Shown piece by piece: positions 1 to 11,901 of a DNA stretch of 64,000 bases. A program made the translations under genes and the position numbers. This stretch comes from Streptomyces sp. P9-A2. Its GTDB lineage: Bacteria; Actinomycetota; Actinomycetes; Streptomycetales; Streptomycetaceae. Every line of letters starts with the position of its first letter. Within the stretch, counting starts at the first letter, position 1. Below the pieces are notes generated by a model. That model was not told the DNA's origin and searched no databases. It saw only the letters and a program-made list of their open reading frames with translations. The stretch lies in NCBI RefSeq assembly GCF_036634175.1, contig NZ_JAZIFX010000001.1, positions 5,704,001 to 5,768,000 of the forward strand. Direction: 5' to 3'.

Positions 1-1500
1 AGGAGGTGTTGCGGCGGGTGGGCGCGCATCTGGGCACGCTGGCCTGTCGTGACCTGAAGACCCGCCGCCACGACGGCCTCGATCACGACGCGCAGGCGTG
101 GGCGGTGCGCAAGCGGGAGCTGACTCCGCTCTCGTCGGCCCGCTGGGCGGGTGCGATCACCAAAGCCACGCACGATCAGTGGGCGCTGGCCCGCCGTTGC
201 GCGCTCGCCCACCTCCAGAACCTGGAAGCCGGTATCCGTACCCTGCGCCACCGGCTGTCCCTGCCACTCGGCCAGAAGGGTTCGAAGAAGGCGCCGGGTG
301 GTTACCGCAGTCGGCGCGAGTGGCATGCCAAGGCCCGCCGCCTGCAGGTGCTGGAGGACCGGCTGGCGCGGGAGCGCGCCGCCTGGACGGCCGGGCGGGT
401 GCACATGGTGCGCGGCGGTAAACGCCTGGCCCGGATGCGGCACCAGCTGCCCGCCGCACGGCTCACCGAGCTCCAGTGGCGTGCACGCTGGGAGGCGGCC
501 CGCTGGTTCCTGCGGGCGGACGGGGAGAGCGGAAAACGCTACGGGAACGAGACGATCCGCATCAGCCCGGACGGTGAGGTCAGCATCAGACTGCCCGCCC
601 CCCTCGCAGGCCTGGCCAATGCTCCGCACGGCCGGTATGTCCTCACCGGCCGGATCCACTTCGCGCACCGGGGGCAGGAGTGGGCCGACCGGGTGGCAGC
701 GAACCGGGCCGTCGCCTACCGCATCCACTACGACCCGGCCCGCGCGCTGGTATGTGACCGCGTCCTGGCAGATCCCCGTGTCACAGACGATCTCCCTGGC
801 GGCGGTGCTGGCCGACGGGGTGATCGGGGTGGACACCAATGCCGATCACCTGGCCGCCTGGCGCCTCGATGTGCACGGCAACCCGACCGGCAGCCCGCGC
901 CGGTTCTGCTTCGACCTGTCCGGCACCGCCGACCATCGCGACGCCCAGGTCCGCCACGCCCTGACCCGGCTGCTGCACTGGGCCCGTACCTGTGGGGTGC
1001 GGGCGATCGCGGTGGAGGACCTGGACTTCACCGCGGAGAAGACCCGTGAGAAACACGGCCGCAACAAGCGGTTTCGGCGGCTGGTCTCCGGCCTGCCCAC
1101 CGGCCGGCTCCGCGCCCGCCTCGTCTCGATGACCGACGCCATGGGCATCACCGTCATCGCCGTGGACCCCGCCTACACCTCGAAGTGGGGCGCCCAGCAC
1201 TGGCAGAAGCCGCTCACCTCGAAGAACCGTAGGACCACCCGGCACGATGCGGCGAGCATCGCGATCGGGCGACGCGCCCAAGGGCACCCGATCCGGCGAC
1301 GGACGACACCGCCCCGTGCACACCAGAGCGATGTGCACGGGCATCGGACCGTCCAGGCCGGACCGGATGCTCCCGGGCGTGAGGGACCCCGCCGCCGGAC
1401 GCGGAACGAACGCGGGGGACCAGGACACCCAACACCGTTCGGGGTGTCCGCAGTGAGCGGGAACGGGTCCAGGACCCACTCCCGCTCACTGACTAGGAAC
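1..1500 (+). pseudogene. TnpB/IS605 OrfB-like nuclease, frameshifted and 5'-truncated by the window edge
   Basis: The N-terminal part reads in one frame to about 745, and the RuvC part continues in the next frame from about 746, so one indel near 741-750 breaks the gene. In the second frame the three RuvC acidic positions are present: D in GVDTNADH (codon 832), E in AVEDLDF (codon 1015) and D in RHDAASIAIG (codon 1246). The Cys4 zinc ribbon of typical TnpB is missing between the last two motifs, where WGAQHWQKPL stands instead. The second frame has no stop before it runs antisense into the ABC gene, so the native stop is unclear. No TnpA is visible in the window. This is an inactive remnant unless the frameshift is a sequencing error. 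Confidence 0.85.
1452..1490 (+). repeat. Terminal hairpin of the TnpB element (candidate right end / omega-RNA 3' structure)
   Basis: There is a perfect 11-bp inverted repeat (AGTGAGCGGGA at 1452-1462, TCCCGCTCACT at 1480-1490). It encloses a second perfect 6-bp stem (GGGTCC at 1465-1470, GGACCC at 1472-1477). IS200/IS605 ends carry subterminal hairpins, and TnpB guide RNAs derive from this region, so the element probably ends shortly after 1490. A plain terminator is the alternative. Confidence 0.6.
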
Positions 1501-1547
1501 GGTCCCCGTACGCGTCGATCATCCACTTCCCCCCTGCGCTGCCGCGC

Positions 1548-3428
1548 CTACGCCAGACTGTCCCGCCACGCCCGGTGCAGGTCCGAGAAGCGGCCCGTGC
1601 CCGCGACGAGTTCGGCCGGAGGGCCGTCCTCCACGATCCGGCCGTGTTCCATCACCAGGACGCGGTCCGCGATCTCCACGGTGGACAGGCGGTGGGCGAT
1701 CACCACCGCCGTACGGCCCCGCAGCACCGTCGCCATCGCGCGCTGCACCGCCCGCTCCCCGGGAACGTCCAGCGAACTGGTCGCCTCGTCCAGGATCAGC
1801 ACGGCGGGATCGGCGAGCAACGCCCTCGCGAACGCCACGAGCTGGCGCTGACCGGCCGAGATGCGGCCGCCCCGCTTGCGTACGTCGGTGTCGTAGCCGT
1901 CCGGGAGGGCGCTGATGAAATCGTGCGCGCCGATCTCCTTCGCCGCCTGCTCGATCTCCGCGCGGCCGGCCTCCGGACGGCCGAGGGCGATGTTCTCGGC
2001 GACCGTGCCGGAGAACAGGAACGCCTCCTGCGTCACCATGACCACCCCGCGCCGCAGTTCGGGCCCCGGCAGGTCGCGCAGGTCGACGCCGTCGAGCAGG
2101 ACCCGGCCGTCGGTGGGGTCGTAGAAGCGGGCGAGCAGCTTCGCCAGCGTCGACTTGCCCGCCCCGGTCGAGCCGACCACCGCGACGGTCTGCCCGGCGG
2201 GGAGCGTCAGATCGAAACGGGGCAGCACCTCACCACCGGTGCGGTACGCGAACCGGACCCCCTCGAAGACGACCTCGCGCCCCGGATGCTCCGACCGCCG
2301 CTCCGGCAGCTCACGGGGGGACACCGGCTCCGGCACGGACGGGACCTGGGCCAGCAGACCGGCGATCTTCTCCAGCGAGGCCGCCGCCGACTGGTATGCG
2401 TTGAGGAACATGCCCAGCCGGTCGATCGGGTCGTACAGGCGCCGCAGATACAGCACCGCCGCCGCCAGCACACCGAGCGCGAGCGTCCCCTCCGCCACCC
2501 GGTAGGCGCCCCACAGCACGGCCAGCGCGACCGTCGTGTTGGCGGTCACCCGCGAGCCGACGACATAGCGGGCCATCTCCAGCAGCGCGTCGCCGTTGGT
2601 CCGCTCGTGCCGCCGGTTCAGCTCCCGGAACGCGGCGTCGTTGACGGACTCGCGGCGGAAGGCGCGCACCGCGCGGATACCGTTCATCGTCTCGACGAAC
2701 TTCACGATCACCGAGGCGATCGCCGTGGACCGCAGCCGGTACACCTCGGAGGCCCGCCGCCGGTACGACCGTACGAGTGCGTACAGCGGGACGAAGGACG
2801 CCACCGCCACCGCGCCGAGCCCGAGGTCCAGCCAGAGCAGCAGCACCGCGATGTAGACGCAGGACACGATGACCGTCACCAGTTCCTGCAGGCCCTCCTC
2901 CAGCAGCTCCCGCAGCGACTCGACGTCCGTGGTGGAGCGGGAGATGAGCCGGCCCGAGGTGTAGCGCTCGTGGAAGTCGACGCTGAGCGCCTGCGCGTGC
3001 CGGAAGATCCGGCCGCGCAGATCCAGCAGCACATCCTGGCTGACCCGGGCGGCGGTGGCGATGAACGCGTACTGCAGCACGCCGCCCGAGGCCGCGCACA
3101 GCAGATAGCCCACGGCCACCGCGATCAGCGGCCCGTGGTCGGCGGACCGGAACGCGGGTACGCCCCGGTCGATCGCGTACGCCACCAGCAGCGGGCCCGC
3201 CTGCACCGCCGCCTGCTGGAGCAGCAGCAGAAGCGCCGTCAGGGCGACCCGGCCGGGCATCGGCGCCAACAGGGAGCGCAGCAGGACGCCGTCGGCGCCC
3301 GGGGGAGTGGGCAGGACGTCCCGGTCGAAGGGGTCGCCGGCCTCCGGGGTCCGCGGCTCGTCGTCCCTGCCGTCCCTGCCGCCCTTGTCGTCCTCGTCGC
3401 GGGCGGGTGCGGTGGGAGCCGCCGTCAT
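1548..3428 (-). CDS. ABC exporter half-transporter, catalytically competent subunit
   Basis: A 626-residue protein with an N-terminal six-helix exporter membrane domain (about 60-350) and a C-terminal ATPase. Walker A is GSTGAGKST (about 415-425), the signature is ISAGQRQ (about 524), and Walker B is LILDEATSSLD, which keeps the catalytic Glu. The first 45 residues are charged and disordered-looking. Its ATG overlaps the TGA of the upstream half-transporter gene in an ATGA junction (3425-3428), so the two are cotranslated and very likely form a heterodimer. Substrate cannot be read from sequence; multidrug, lipid or peptide export are options. Confidence 0.93.
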   Translation of the reverse strand: MTAAPTAPARDEDDKGGRDGRDDEPRTPEAGDPFDRDVLPTPPGADGVLLRSLLAPMPGRVALTALLLLLQQAAVQAGPLLVAYAIDRGVPAFRSADHGPLIAVAVGYLLCAASGGVLQYAFIATAARVSQDVLLDLRGRIFRHAQALSVDFHERYTSGRLISRSTTDVESLRELLEEGLQELVTVIVSCVYIAVLLLWLDLGLGAVAVASFVPLYALVRSYRRRASEVYRLRSTAIASVIVKFVETMNGIRAVRAFRRESVNDAAFRELNRRHERTNGDALLEMARYVVGSRVTANTTVALAVLWGAYRVAEGTLALGVLAAAVLYLRRLYDPIDRLGMFLNAYQSAAASLEKIAGLLAQVPSVPEPVSPRELPERRSEHPGREVVFEGVRFAYRTGGEVLPRFDLTLPAGQTVAVVGSTGAGKSTLAKLLARFYDPTDGRVLLDGVDLRDLPGPELRRGVVMVTQEAFLFSGTVAENIALGRPEAGRAEIEQAAKEIGAHDFISALPDGYDTDVRKRGGRISAGQRQLVAFARALLADPAVLILDEATSSLDVPGERAVQRAMATVLRGRTAVVIAHRLSTVEIADRVLVMEHGRIVEDGPPAELVAGTGRFSDLHRAWRDSLA

Positions 3429-5278
3429 CGCTGGTTCTCCTGTTCCGACCGGTTCGCCCGGTCCGGCTGTTCGACCTGGTCCGACTGCTCCGCCACCGGG
3501 TCGCCGGCCATGAGGTGGGCGTACTCGGCGTTGGTGCGCAGCAGTTCATGGTGGGTGCCGACCGCCGTGATCCGGCCGCCGGAGAGGAGGGCGACGCGGT
3601 CGGCCAGCAGGACCGTGGACGGGCGGTGCGCCACGATCAGGGCCGTGGTGTCGGCGAGCACCCGGCGCAGGGCGGCCTCGACCGCGGCCTCCGTGTGCAC
3701 GTCGAGCGCGGACAGCGGATCGTCCAGCACCAGGAAGCCGGGCCGCCCGACCACCGCGCGGGCCAGCGCGAGACGCTGCCGCTGCCCGCCGGAGAGACTG
3801 AGCCCCTGCTCGCCGACCTGGGTGTCGGCGCCCTGCGGCAGTGCGTTCACGAAGCCGGCCTGCGCCACGTCCAGCGCCCGCTCCAACTCGGCCCTCCCGG
3901 CCCCGGCCCCCGCGCCCATCAGTACGTTCTCCCCGACCGTGGCCGAGAACAGGGTGGGTTCCTCGAAGGCGACGGAGACCCTGCGCCGCAGCTCCTCGCG
4001 GGAGAGCGCGGTGATGTCCGTGCCGTCCAGAGTGATCCGCCCCGAGGTCGCCTCGTGCAGCCGGGGCACCAGGGCGGTGAGCGTGGTCTTGCCGCTGCCG
4101 GTCGCGCCGACCAGGGCCATCGACTCACCGGACCGGATGTGCAGGTCGACCCGGTCCAGGACGGGCAGGGACCCGGAAGGGGCGTCGGGATAGCGGAAGG
4201 TGACGTCGTGGAAGCGCAGCCCGTCGCCGCCCGCGGGGGCGGCCGGAGTCCGTGGGCCGTCGGGGCCCGGCTGCTCCTCCTCGGCGTCCATCACCTCGAA
4301 GTACCGCTCGGTCGCGGTCGCCGCCTCCTGGCTCATCGCCAGCAGGAAGCCGATCGAGTCCACGGGCCAGCGCAGCGCCAGGGCCGTCGTCAGGAACGCC
4401 ACCAGGGTGCCCGCGGACAGGTCCCCGTCGGCCACCCGCATGGTCCCCAGCACCAGTGTCGCGCCGATGGCCAGCTCCGGGAGCGTCACGATGACGCTCA
4501 TGATGGCGCCCAGCAGCCGGGCCTTGCGCAGCTCCGTCCCGCGCAGATCCTCGGACAGCTTCCGGAACGCCCGCGCCTGGCTGCGGTGCCGTCCGAACCC
4601 CTTGATGACGCGGATGCCGAGCACGCTCTCCTCGACGACCGTCGTCAGATCGCCGACCTGGTCCTGCCCGAGCCGCGACGCCCTGGAGTACCGCTTCTCG
4701 AAGAGCACGCAGGTGACCATCACCGGCACGACGGGAACCAGGACCACCAGTCCCAGAGACCGGTCCTGGACCAGCATGATGATCACGCCGACAAGGATCG
4801 TCACCCCGTTGACCAGCAGAAACGTCAACGGGAAGGCCAGGAACATCCGCAGCAGCATCAGATCCGTGGTCCCCCGGGACAGCAACTGCCCCGATGGCCA
4901 CCGGTCGTGGAACGCCACCGGCAGCCGCTGCAGATGCCGGTAGAGGCCCGCCCGCATTCCCGCCTCGACACCCGCCAGCGGGCGCGCCACCAGCCACCGC
5001 CGGAGCCCGAACAGCAGCGCCTCCGCGAGCCCGAGCAGCAGCAGGTACAGCGCGCCGAGCCACACACCCGCCGGGTCCCGGCCGGCGACGGGGCCGTCCA
5101 CCATCCACTTCAGGACCAGTGGGATGACCAGACCGATGCACGAGGCGAGGATCGCGATGAAAGCGGCGGTGAACAGCCGCGCCCGCACGGGCCGCACGTA
5201 CGGCCACAGACGCAGCAACGAGCGGACTGTGGAGCGCGTTTCGAGGGGTGGGGGCGCGGGTGGGAGTGTGGTGGCCAT
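3425..5278 (-). CDS. ABC exporter half-transporter with degenerate catalytic site
   Basis: A 617-residue exporter with membrane domain (about 20-320) and ATPase domain. Walker A is GATGSGKTT (about 389) and the signature is LSGGQRQR (about 494). Walker B reads LVLDDPLSALD, so the catalytic Glu is replaced by Asp. This is the asymmetry known from heterodimeric exporters such as TM287/288 and LmrCD, where one site hydrolyses ATP poorly. First gene of a two-gene operon that reads away from the DrrA-like gene. Confidence 0.93.
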   Translation of the reverse strand: MATTLPPAPPPLETRSTVRSLLRLWPYVRPVRARLFTAAFIAILASCIGLVIPLVLKWMVDGPVAGRDPAGVWLGALYLLLLGLAEALLFGLRRWLVARPLAGVEAGMRAGLYRHLQRLPVAFHDRWPSGQLLSRGTTDLMLLRMFLAFPLTFLLVNGVTILVGVIIMLVQDRSLGLVVLVPVVPVMVTCVLFEKRYSRASRLGQDQVGDLTTVVEESVLGIRVIKGFGRHRSQARAFRKLSEDLRGTELRKARLLGAIMSVIVTLPELAIGATLVLGTMRVADGDLSAGTLVAFLTTALALRWPVDSIGFLLAMSQEAATATERYFEVMDAEEEQPGPDGPRTPAAPAGGDGLRFHDVTFRYPDAPSGSLPVLDRVDLHIRSGESMALVGATGSGKTTLTALVPRLHEATSGRITLDGTDITALSREELRRRVSVAFEEPTLFSATVGENVLMGAGAGAGRAELERALDVAQAGFVNALPQGADTQVGEQGLSLSGGQRQRLALARAVVGRPGFLVLDDPLSALDVHTEAAVEAALRRVLADTTALIVAHRPSTVLLADRVALLSGGRITAVGTHHELLRTNAEYAHLMAGDPVAEQSDQVEQPDRANRSEQENQR

Positions 5279-5506
5279 CAGCAGCGAGCCTACGGATCGC
5301 CACTGACACTGCCCACCGAGTTTTGGCCGGACTCCGCTGGTCCGCGGGACCTACGACCGACGTCCGGCCCCGTCAACGGGCCCGCACGCGACCTGCGCCG
5401 TGCCCCTCTCCCTCGAAGTCGTACCACTCCATCGGCCGATCGGTTGATGCGGTGTCGAGCGCGTCGGCCGATGCGCGGGAAGCCCGCGCCCGGCGACGCT
5501 GATGCC

Positions 5507-6484
5507 ATGCCTGTCATCGAAGTCACCGATCTGCGCAAGTCCTACGGGGGGCGGCCCGTCGTGGACGGTGTCTCCTTCGCCGTCGAGGAGGGCGAGATCT
5601 TCGGCGTCCTCGGCCCCAACGGCGCCGGCAAGACGACCACCGTCGAATGCGTCGAGGGCCTGCGCGTCCCCGACTCCGGCCGCGTCCGCGTCACCGGCCT
5701 CGACCCGGTCGCCGACCACGAACAGATCGCCCAGGTTCTCGGCGCCCAGCTCCAGCGCAGCGAACTCCAGGCCAAGCTCACCGTCCGCGAGGCCCTCGAG
5801 CTGTACACCGCGTTCTACCCGCGCCCCGTCGACTGGCGGCCCCTGGCCGAACGCCTCGGGCTCGCCCCGCACCTGGACAACCGCTTCGGCAAACTCTCCG
5901 GCGGGCAGAAACAACGCCTGTCGATCGCGCTCGCCCTCATCGGCGACCCCCGGATCGTCGTCCTCGACGAACTCACCACCGGACTGGACCCGCGCGCCCG
6001 CCGCGACACCTGGGAACTCATCGAGGACATCCGCGCGAACGGCGTCACCGTTCTGCTCGTCACGCACTTCATGGAGGAGGCCCAACGGCTCTGCGACCGG
6101 ATCGCGGTGATCGACAAGGGCCGGGTGGCCGCCCTGGACACCCCGGCCGGTCTGATCCGCCGCTCGGCGGGCGCCACCGTCATCAGCTTCACGCCCTCCG
6201 CCCCCCTGGACGACCGCGACCTGAACGGCCTGCCCGCCCTCGTCTCGATCGAGCACCGGGACGGCCGCGTCACCCTGTCCGGCACGGACGAGACCGTCAA
6301 CGCCGTCATCACCCTCCTCGCCCGCACCCGCGTCACCGCCCACCAGCTCCGGGTCACCGACGCCACCCTGGACGACGCGTTCCTGGACCTGACGGAGGAG
6401 AACGGCGGGACCGGTCCGACGGGCGCGACCCAGCGGGCGAACACCACCGACCGCCCCGACACCACCGAGGAGGTACCGGCGTGA
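5507..6484 (+). CDS. DrrA-like ABC transporter ATP-binding protein
   Basis: A 325-residue single ATPase: Walker A GPNGAGKTT near residue 38, signature LSGGQKQR, Walker B VVLDELTTGLD, and a C-terminal extension typical of the DrrA/CcmA drug-resistance group. Start chosen at ATG 5507 (MPVIEVTDL), which matches family N termini; an in-frame ATG at 5471 would add 12 residues, and neither has a strong Shine-Dalgarno. The stop overlaps the GTG of the permease gene (GTGA), so the two form an exporter energised by this subunit. Confidence 0.92.
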   Translation: MPVIEVTDLRKSYGGRPVVDGVSFAVEEGEIFGVLGPNGAGKTTTVECVEGLRVPDSGRVRVTGLDPVADHEQIAQVLGAQLQRSELQAKLTVREALELYTAFYPRPVDWRPLAERLGLAPHLDNRFGKLSGGQKQRLSIALALIGDPRIVVLDELTTGLDPRARRDTWELIEDIRANGVTVLLVTHFMEEAQRLCDRIAVIDKGRVAALDTPAGLIRRSAGATVISFTPSAPLDDRDLNGLPALVSIEHRDGRVTLSGTDETVNAVITLLARTRVTAHQLRVTDATLDDAFLDLTEENGGTGPTGATQRANTTDRPDTTEEVPA

Positions 6485-7275
6485 CCAGCCCCGTCCCCCG
6501 CGCAGCAGCCCCCCGCGCCGCCGTCCTGAACGCCGCCGTCCTGAACGCCGCCGTCCTGCGGACCGAGATCCGCCTCTTCCGTCGTGAACCCGGCGGAATC
6601 TTCTGGATCCTGCTGTTCCCCACCCTTCTGCTGGTGATCCTCGGCTCCATCCCCTCCTTCCGGGAGGCCGACCCGTCCTTCGGCGGGCTGCGCCCGGTGG
6701 ACGCGTACGTCCCGGTCGCCGTGCTGCTCGGCCTGATCGTCGGCGGGGTGCAGGGCATGCCTCAGACCCTCACCGCCTACCGAGAGCACGGCATCCTGCG
6801 CCGGATGGCCACCACCCCCGTACGGGCCACCGCGCTGCTCGGCGCGCAGATGCTGGTGTACGGCGGGGCCGCCCTGCTCTCGGCGCTGCTCTCGCTCGCC
6901 GTCGGCCGGATCGCCTTCGACGTACCGCTGCCGCGTCAGCCCTTCGGCTACCTCCTCGCGCTGCTCCTGGCCGTGGCCGCCGCCCTCGCCCTGGGCGCCG
7001 TGCTCTCCGCGTTGTCCCGCACGGCGAAGATCGCGGGAGCGGTGGGCTCCGCCGCGCTGTTCCCGGCGATGTTCTGCGCGGGTGTGTGGCTGCCGGTGCA
7101 GGCCATGCCGGACCTGCTCGCCGACATCGTCGGCTGGACCCCGTTCGGCGCCGCCGCCGAAGCCCTGAACCAGGCCGCCGCCGGTGACTGGCCCGGCCGG
7201 CTCCACCTGGCCGTCCTGGCGGCCTGGACGGTGCTGCTGACGGTCGCAGCGGCACGCTGGTTCCGCTGGGAGTGA
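6481..7275 (+). CDS. ABC-2 type permease (DrrB-like)
   Basis: A 264-residue membrane protein with about six hydrophobic helices. It is ABC2_membrane-like: a cytosolic N terminus, FWILLFPTLLLVIL as helix 1, and the conserved GILRRMATTPVRA loop before helix 3. GTG 6481 overlaps the preceding stop. The N terminus carries a short repeat (AAVLNAAVLNAAVL) from a 15-bp tandem duplication. Partner of the DrrA-like ATPase in efflux of an unknown drug or lipid. Confidence 0.9.
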   Translation: MTSPVPRAAAPRAAVLNAAVLNAAVLRTEIRLFRREPGGIFWILLFPTLLLVILGSIPSFREADPSFGGLRPVDAYVPVAVLLGLIVGGVQGMPQTLTAYREHGILRRMATTPVRATALLGAQMLVYGGAALLSALLSLAVGRIAFDVPLPRQPFGYLLALLLAVAAALALGAVLSALSRTAKIAGAVGSAALFPAMFCAGVWLPVQAMPDLLADIVGWTPFGAAAEALNQAAAGDWPGRLHLAVLAAWTVLLTVAAARWFRWE

Positions 7276-7591
7276 GGGCGAGGGCCGGGGCTGAACGCGG
7301 GGGGTGAATATGCGGGCGAGCGCGGCGGGCGGCCCGGGACGGGTATCAGGACCGGTACCGGGACGGGCAGTGGGGCGTACGCCGGGGCCGGTGTCGGGGC
7401 GAGTGCGTACGAGACTGCCGTCATGACGGCCCCCGCAGGCTGGTCCGGTGGGAGTGTGCGGGCGAGTGCGGACACGAGCGTGCAGGCAGGCGTCGGGACG
7501 AGTAGGGGGACCGGCGTCGGGACGGGCAGGGGGCAAGCGTCGGGGCGGACGTCGGGGCGGACGCGGACGCGGATGAGAAGGGCGGTATGAG
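7276..7591 (+). repeat. 316-bp intergenic stretch of degenerate GTCGGGRCG-type repeats
   Basis: No convincing gene. The stretch holds many imperfect copies of a short motif (GTCGGGACG, GTCGGGGCG, GGTATCAGGACCGGTACCGG), densest from 7320 to 7565. It lies between the exporter stop and the histidine kinase start and must contain the kinase promoter, which I cannot pick out. Confidence 0.5.
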
Positions 7592-8926
7592 GTGGGCGGG
7601 GTGACCGCGGACGACACGACGGCCGACGACACGACGGCCGACGACATGACGGCCGACGACATGACGGCGAGCCGCACGACGACCGACGGCGTGGTCGAGC
7701 GGCGGTGGGCGATGTTCCACCGCTGGGGGCCGTACCTCCTGCTCGCCGCCGGCACCGTCCTCTCGCTGTCGGCCGCCGACGCGATCGGCATGACGGACGG
7801 TGAGCGCCGGCTGAGCGGTGTGCTGGTCGTCGTGGCCGTCGTCCTCCAACTGGCCTGGGGCAGGGCGGAACGCCGACGCCCCGGACCGACCACCGAGAGC
7901 GCCTGTTACTACGCCGCACGCTGGGCCGTCGGGTTCGCGCTCGCTTGGACGAACCCGCTGTTCGCCTTCTCCGCGGTCATCGGTTATTTCGGCGTCGCCC
8001 ACCAACTCCCCAAACATCTGGTCAAGCCCGGCCTGCTCGCCACCGCGGTGACACTGGCGGGCTCGCAGGCGGGTGGGCTGCCCCCGGGCGACAGCCTGGG
8101 CTGGTCGCTCTTCGGTGCGATTCTCCTGGTCAACGCCCTGCTGGTGGCCCTCTTCGCCCACTTCGGCGAACTGGAGGAGGAGCGCGCCCGGACGCAGGCC
8201 GAGACCATCGCCGAACTGGAGCGCACCAACGCCGCGTTGCAGCAGGCCCTCGACGAGAACGCCGCCCTGCACACCCAACTCCTCGTCCAGGCAAGGGAGG
8301 CGGGTGTCGCCGACGAACGCCGACGGCTGGCCGCCGAGATCCACGACACCCTCGCCCAGGGTCTCATCGGCATCATCGCCCAGCTTCAGGTGGTGGCGGG
8401 CACGAGCGACCCCGACCTGGCCCGCGTCCACGCGGGCCGGGCCACCGACCTGGCCCGCGAGAGCCTCGGCGAGGCCCGCCGCTCCGTGCACAACCTCGCC
8501 CCGGTCGCCCTCGACGGGGACGGGCTGCCGCAGGCCCTGGAGAAGACGGTCGCCGAATGGGGCGAACGCACCCGCACTCGCGCCGACTTCACGGCCACCG
8601 GCACCGCCGAACCCCTGCACGAGGAAGTCGCGGCCACTCTGCTGCGGATCGTCCAGGAGGCCCTCTCCAACGCCTCCCGGCACGCCGCGGCCACCCGGGT
8701 CGGCGTCACGCTCTCCTACATCGGCGACGAGGTCACCCTCGACATCCGCGACGACGGCCGCGGCTTCGACCCACGCGTGCGCCCCGCCCGCACCGGCAGC
8801 GGCGGCTTCGGCCTCGACGGCATGCGCGCCCGCGCGGAACGTATCGCGGGCTCCCTCACCGTGGAGTCCGAACCCGGACACGGGACGGCGGTCTCGGCTC
8901 GCGTACCGTTGGTGCGCCATGACTGA
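7592..8926 (+). CDS. NarL-type sensor histidine kinase (HisKA_3)
   Basis: A 444-residue kinase with an acidic N-terminal tail, five or six membrane helices (about 45-200), a coiled coil and a HisKA_3 box AEIHDTLAQGL (phospho-His about residue 251). A HATPase domain follows with N box EALSNASRHA and G boxes DDGRGFD and GFGLDGM. The tail is made by four 15-bp tandem repeats (7607-7666, ADDTT/ADDMT). GTG 7592 is taken as the start, but GTG 7601 or the ATGs within the repeats are possible. It overlaps the regulator gene by 8 nt, so the two are a cognate pair. The periplasmic loops are short, suggesting membrane-level sensing. Confidence 0.92.
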   Translation: MGGVTADDTTADDTTADDMTADDMTASRTTTDGVVERRWAMFHRWGPYLLLAAGTVLSLSAADAIGMTDGERRLSGVLVVVAVVLQLAWGRAERRRPGPTTESACYYAARWAVGFALAWTNPLFAFSAVIGYFGVAHQLPKHLVKPGLLATAVTLAGSQAGGLPPGDSLGWSLFGAILLVNALLVALFAHFGELEEERARTQAETIAELERTNAALQQALDENAALHTQLLVQAREAGVADERRRLAAEIHDTLAQGLIGIIAQLQVVAGTSDPDLARVHAGRATDLARESLGEARRSVHNLAPVALDGDGLPQALEKTVAEWGERTRTRADFTATGTAEPLHEEVAATLLRIVQEALSNASRHAAATRVGVTLSYIGDEVTLDIRDDGRGFDPRVRPARTGSGGFGLDGMRARAERIAGSLTVESEPGHGTAVSARVPLVRHD

Positions 8927-9563
8927 CGACCCGGCCATCTCCCTCCTCATCGTCGACGACCATCCCGTCGTACGGGACGGCCTGCGCGGCATGTTCGAGT
9001 CCGCGCCCGGTTTCCGCGTCCTCGGCGAGGCGGCGGACGGTGTCGGGGCGCTGGAGCGGGCCTCCGCCCTCGACCCGGACGTCGTCCTCATGGACCTGCG
9101 CATGCCGGGCGGTTCGGGCGTGGACGCCATCCGGGAACTGTCCCGCCGGGGCGCCCGCGCCAAGGTGCTCGTCCTCACCACCTACGACACCGACTCCGAC
9201 ACCCTGCCCGCGATCGAGGCGGGCGCGACCGGCTACCTGCTGAAGGACGCGCCGCGCGAGGAACTGTTCACGGCCGTACGGGCGGCGGCCGAGGGCCGTA
9301 CGGTCCTCTCCCCGGCGGTGGTCTCCCGTCTGGTCTCCGCGGTCCGCGCCCCCGCCGCACCGCGGTCCGCGTCCCTGTCCGCGCGGGAACGCGAGGTCCT
9401 CGCCCTGGTCGCCAGGGGTACCTCCAACCGCGAGATCGCCCGCGAACTCTTCATCAGCGAGGCGACCGTGAAGACCCACCTCACCCACCTGTACGCCAAA
9501 CTCGGCGTCAAGGACCGCGCCGCGGCCGTGGCGGTCGCCTACGAGCGCGGCATCCTCGGCTGA
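8919..9563 (+). CDS. NarL/FixJ-family response regulator
   Basis: A 214-residue regulator. The receiver domain has the acidic pair D13/D14 and phospho-acceptor D59 (VVLMDLRMPG), with the conserved Lys in YLLKDAP. The C-terminal LuxR-type helix-turn-helix is about 150-205 (LSAREREVLALVARG, EATVKTHLTHLYAKLG). ATG 8919 lies inside the kinase 3' end, giving coupled translation. The adjacent DrrAB exporter could be a target, but that is inferred only from position. Confidence 0.94.
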   Translation: MTDDPAISLLIVDDHPVVRDGLRGMFESAPGFRVLGEAADGVGALERASALDPDVVLMDLRMPGGSGVDAIRELSRRGARAKVLVLTTYDTDSDTLPAIEAGATGYLLKDAPREELFTAVRAAAEGRTVLSPAVVSRLVSAVRAPAAPRSASLSAREREVLALVARGTSNREIARELFISEATVKTHLTHLYAKLGVKDRAAAVAVAYERGILG

Positions 9564-9612
9564 GCGCCAGGAGCCGGCCGGGTCAGGCCGCCGGGTACGG
9601 GCCCTTCGGCAG

Positions 9613-11901
<2,289 letters not shown>

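Noticed and set aside
1575..4193. Long plus-strand open frame antisense to the ABC exporters
   Set aside because: Typical GC-rich shadow frame, His/Arg/Gln-rich and without domains; the minus-strand genes have clear ABC motifs.
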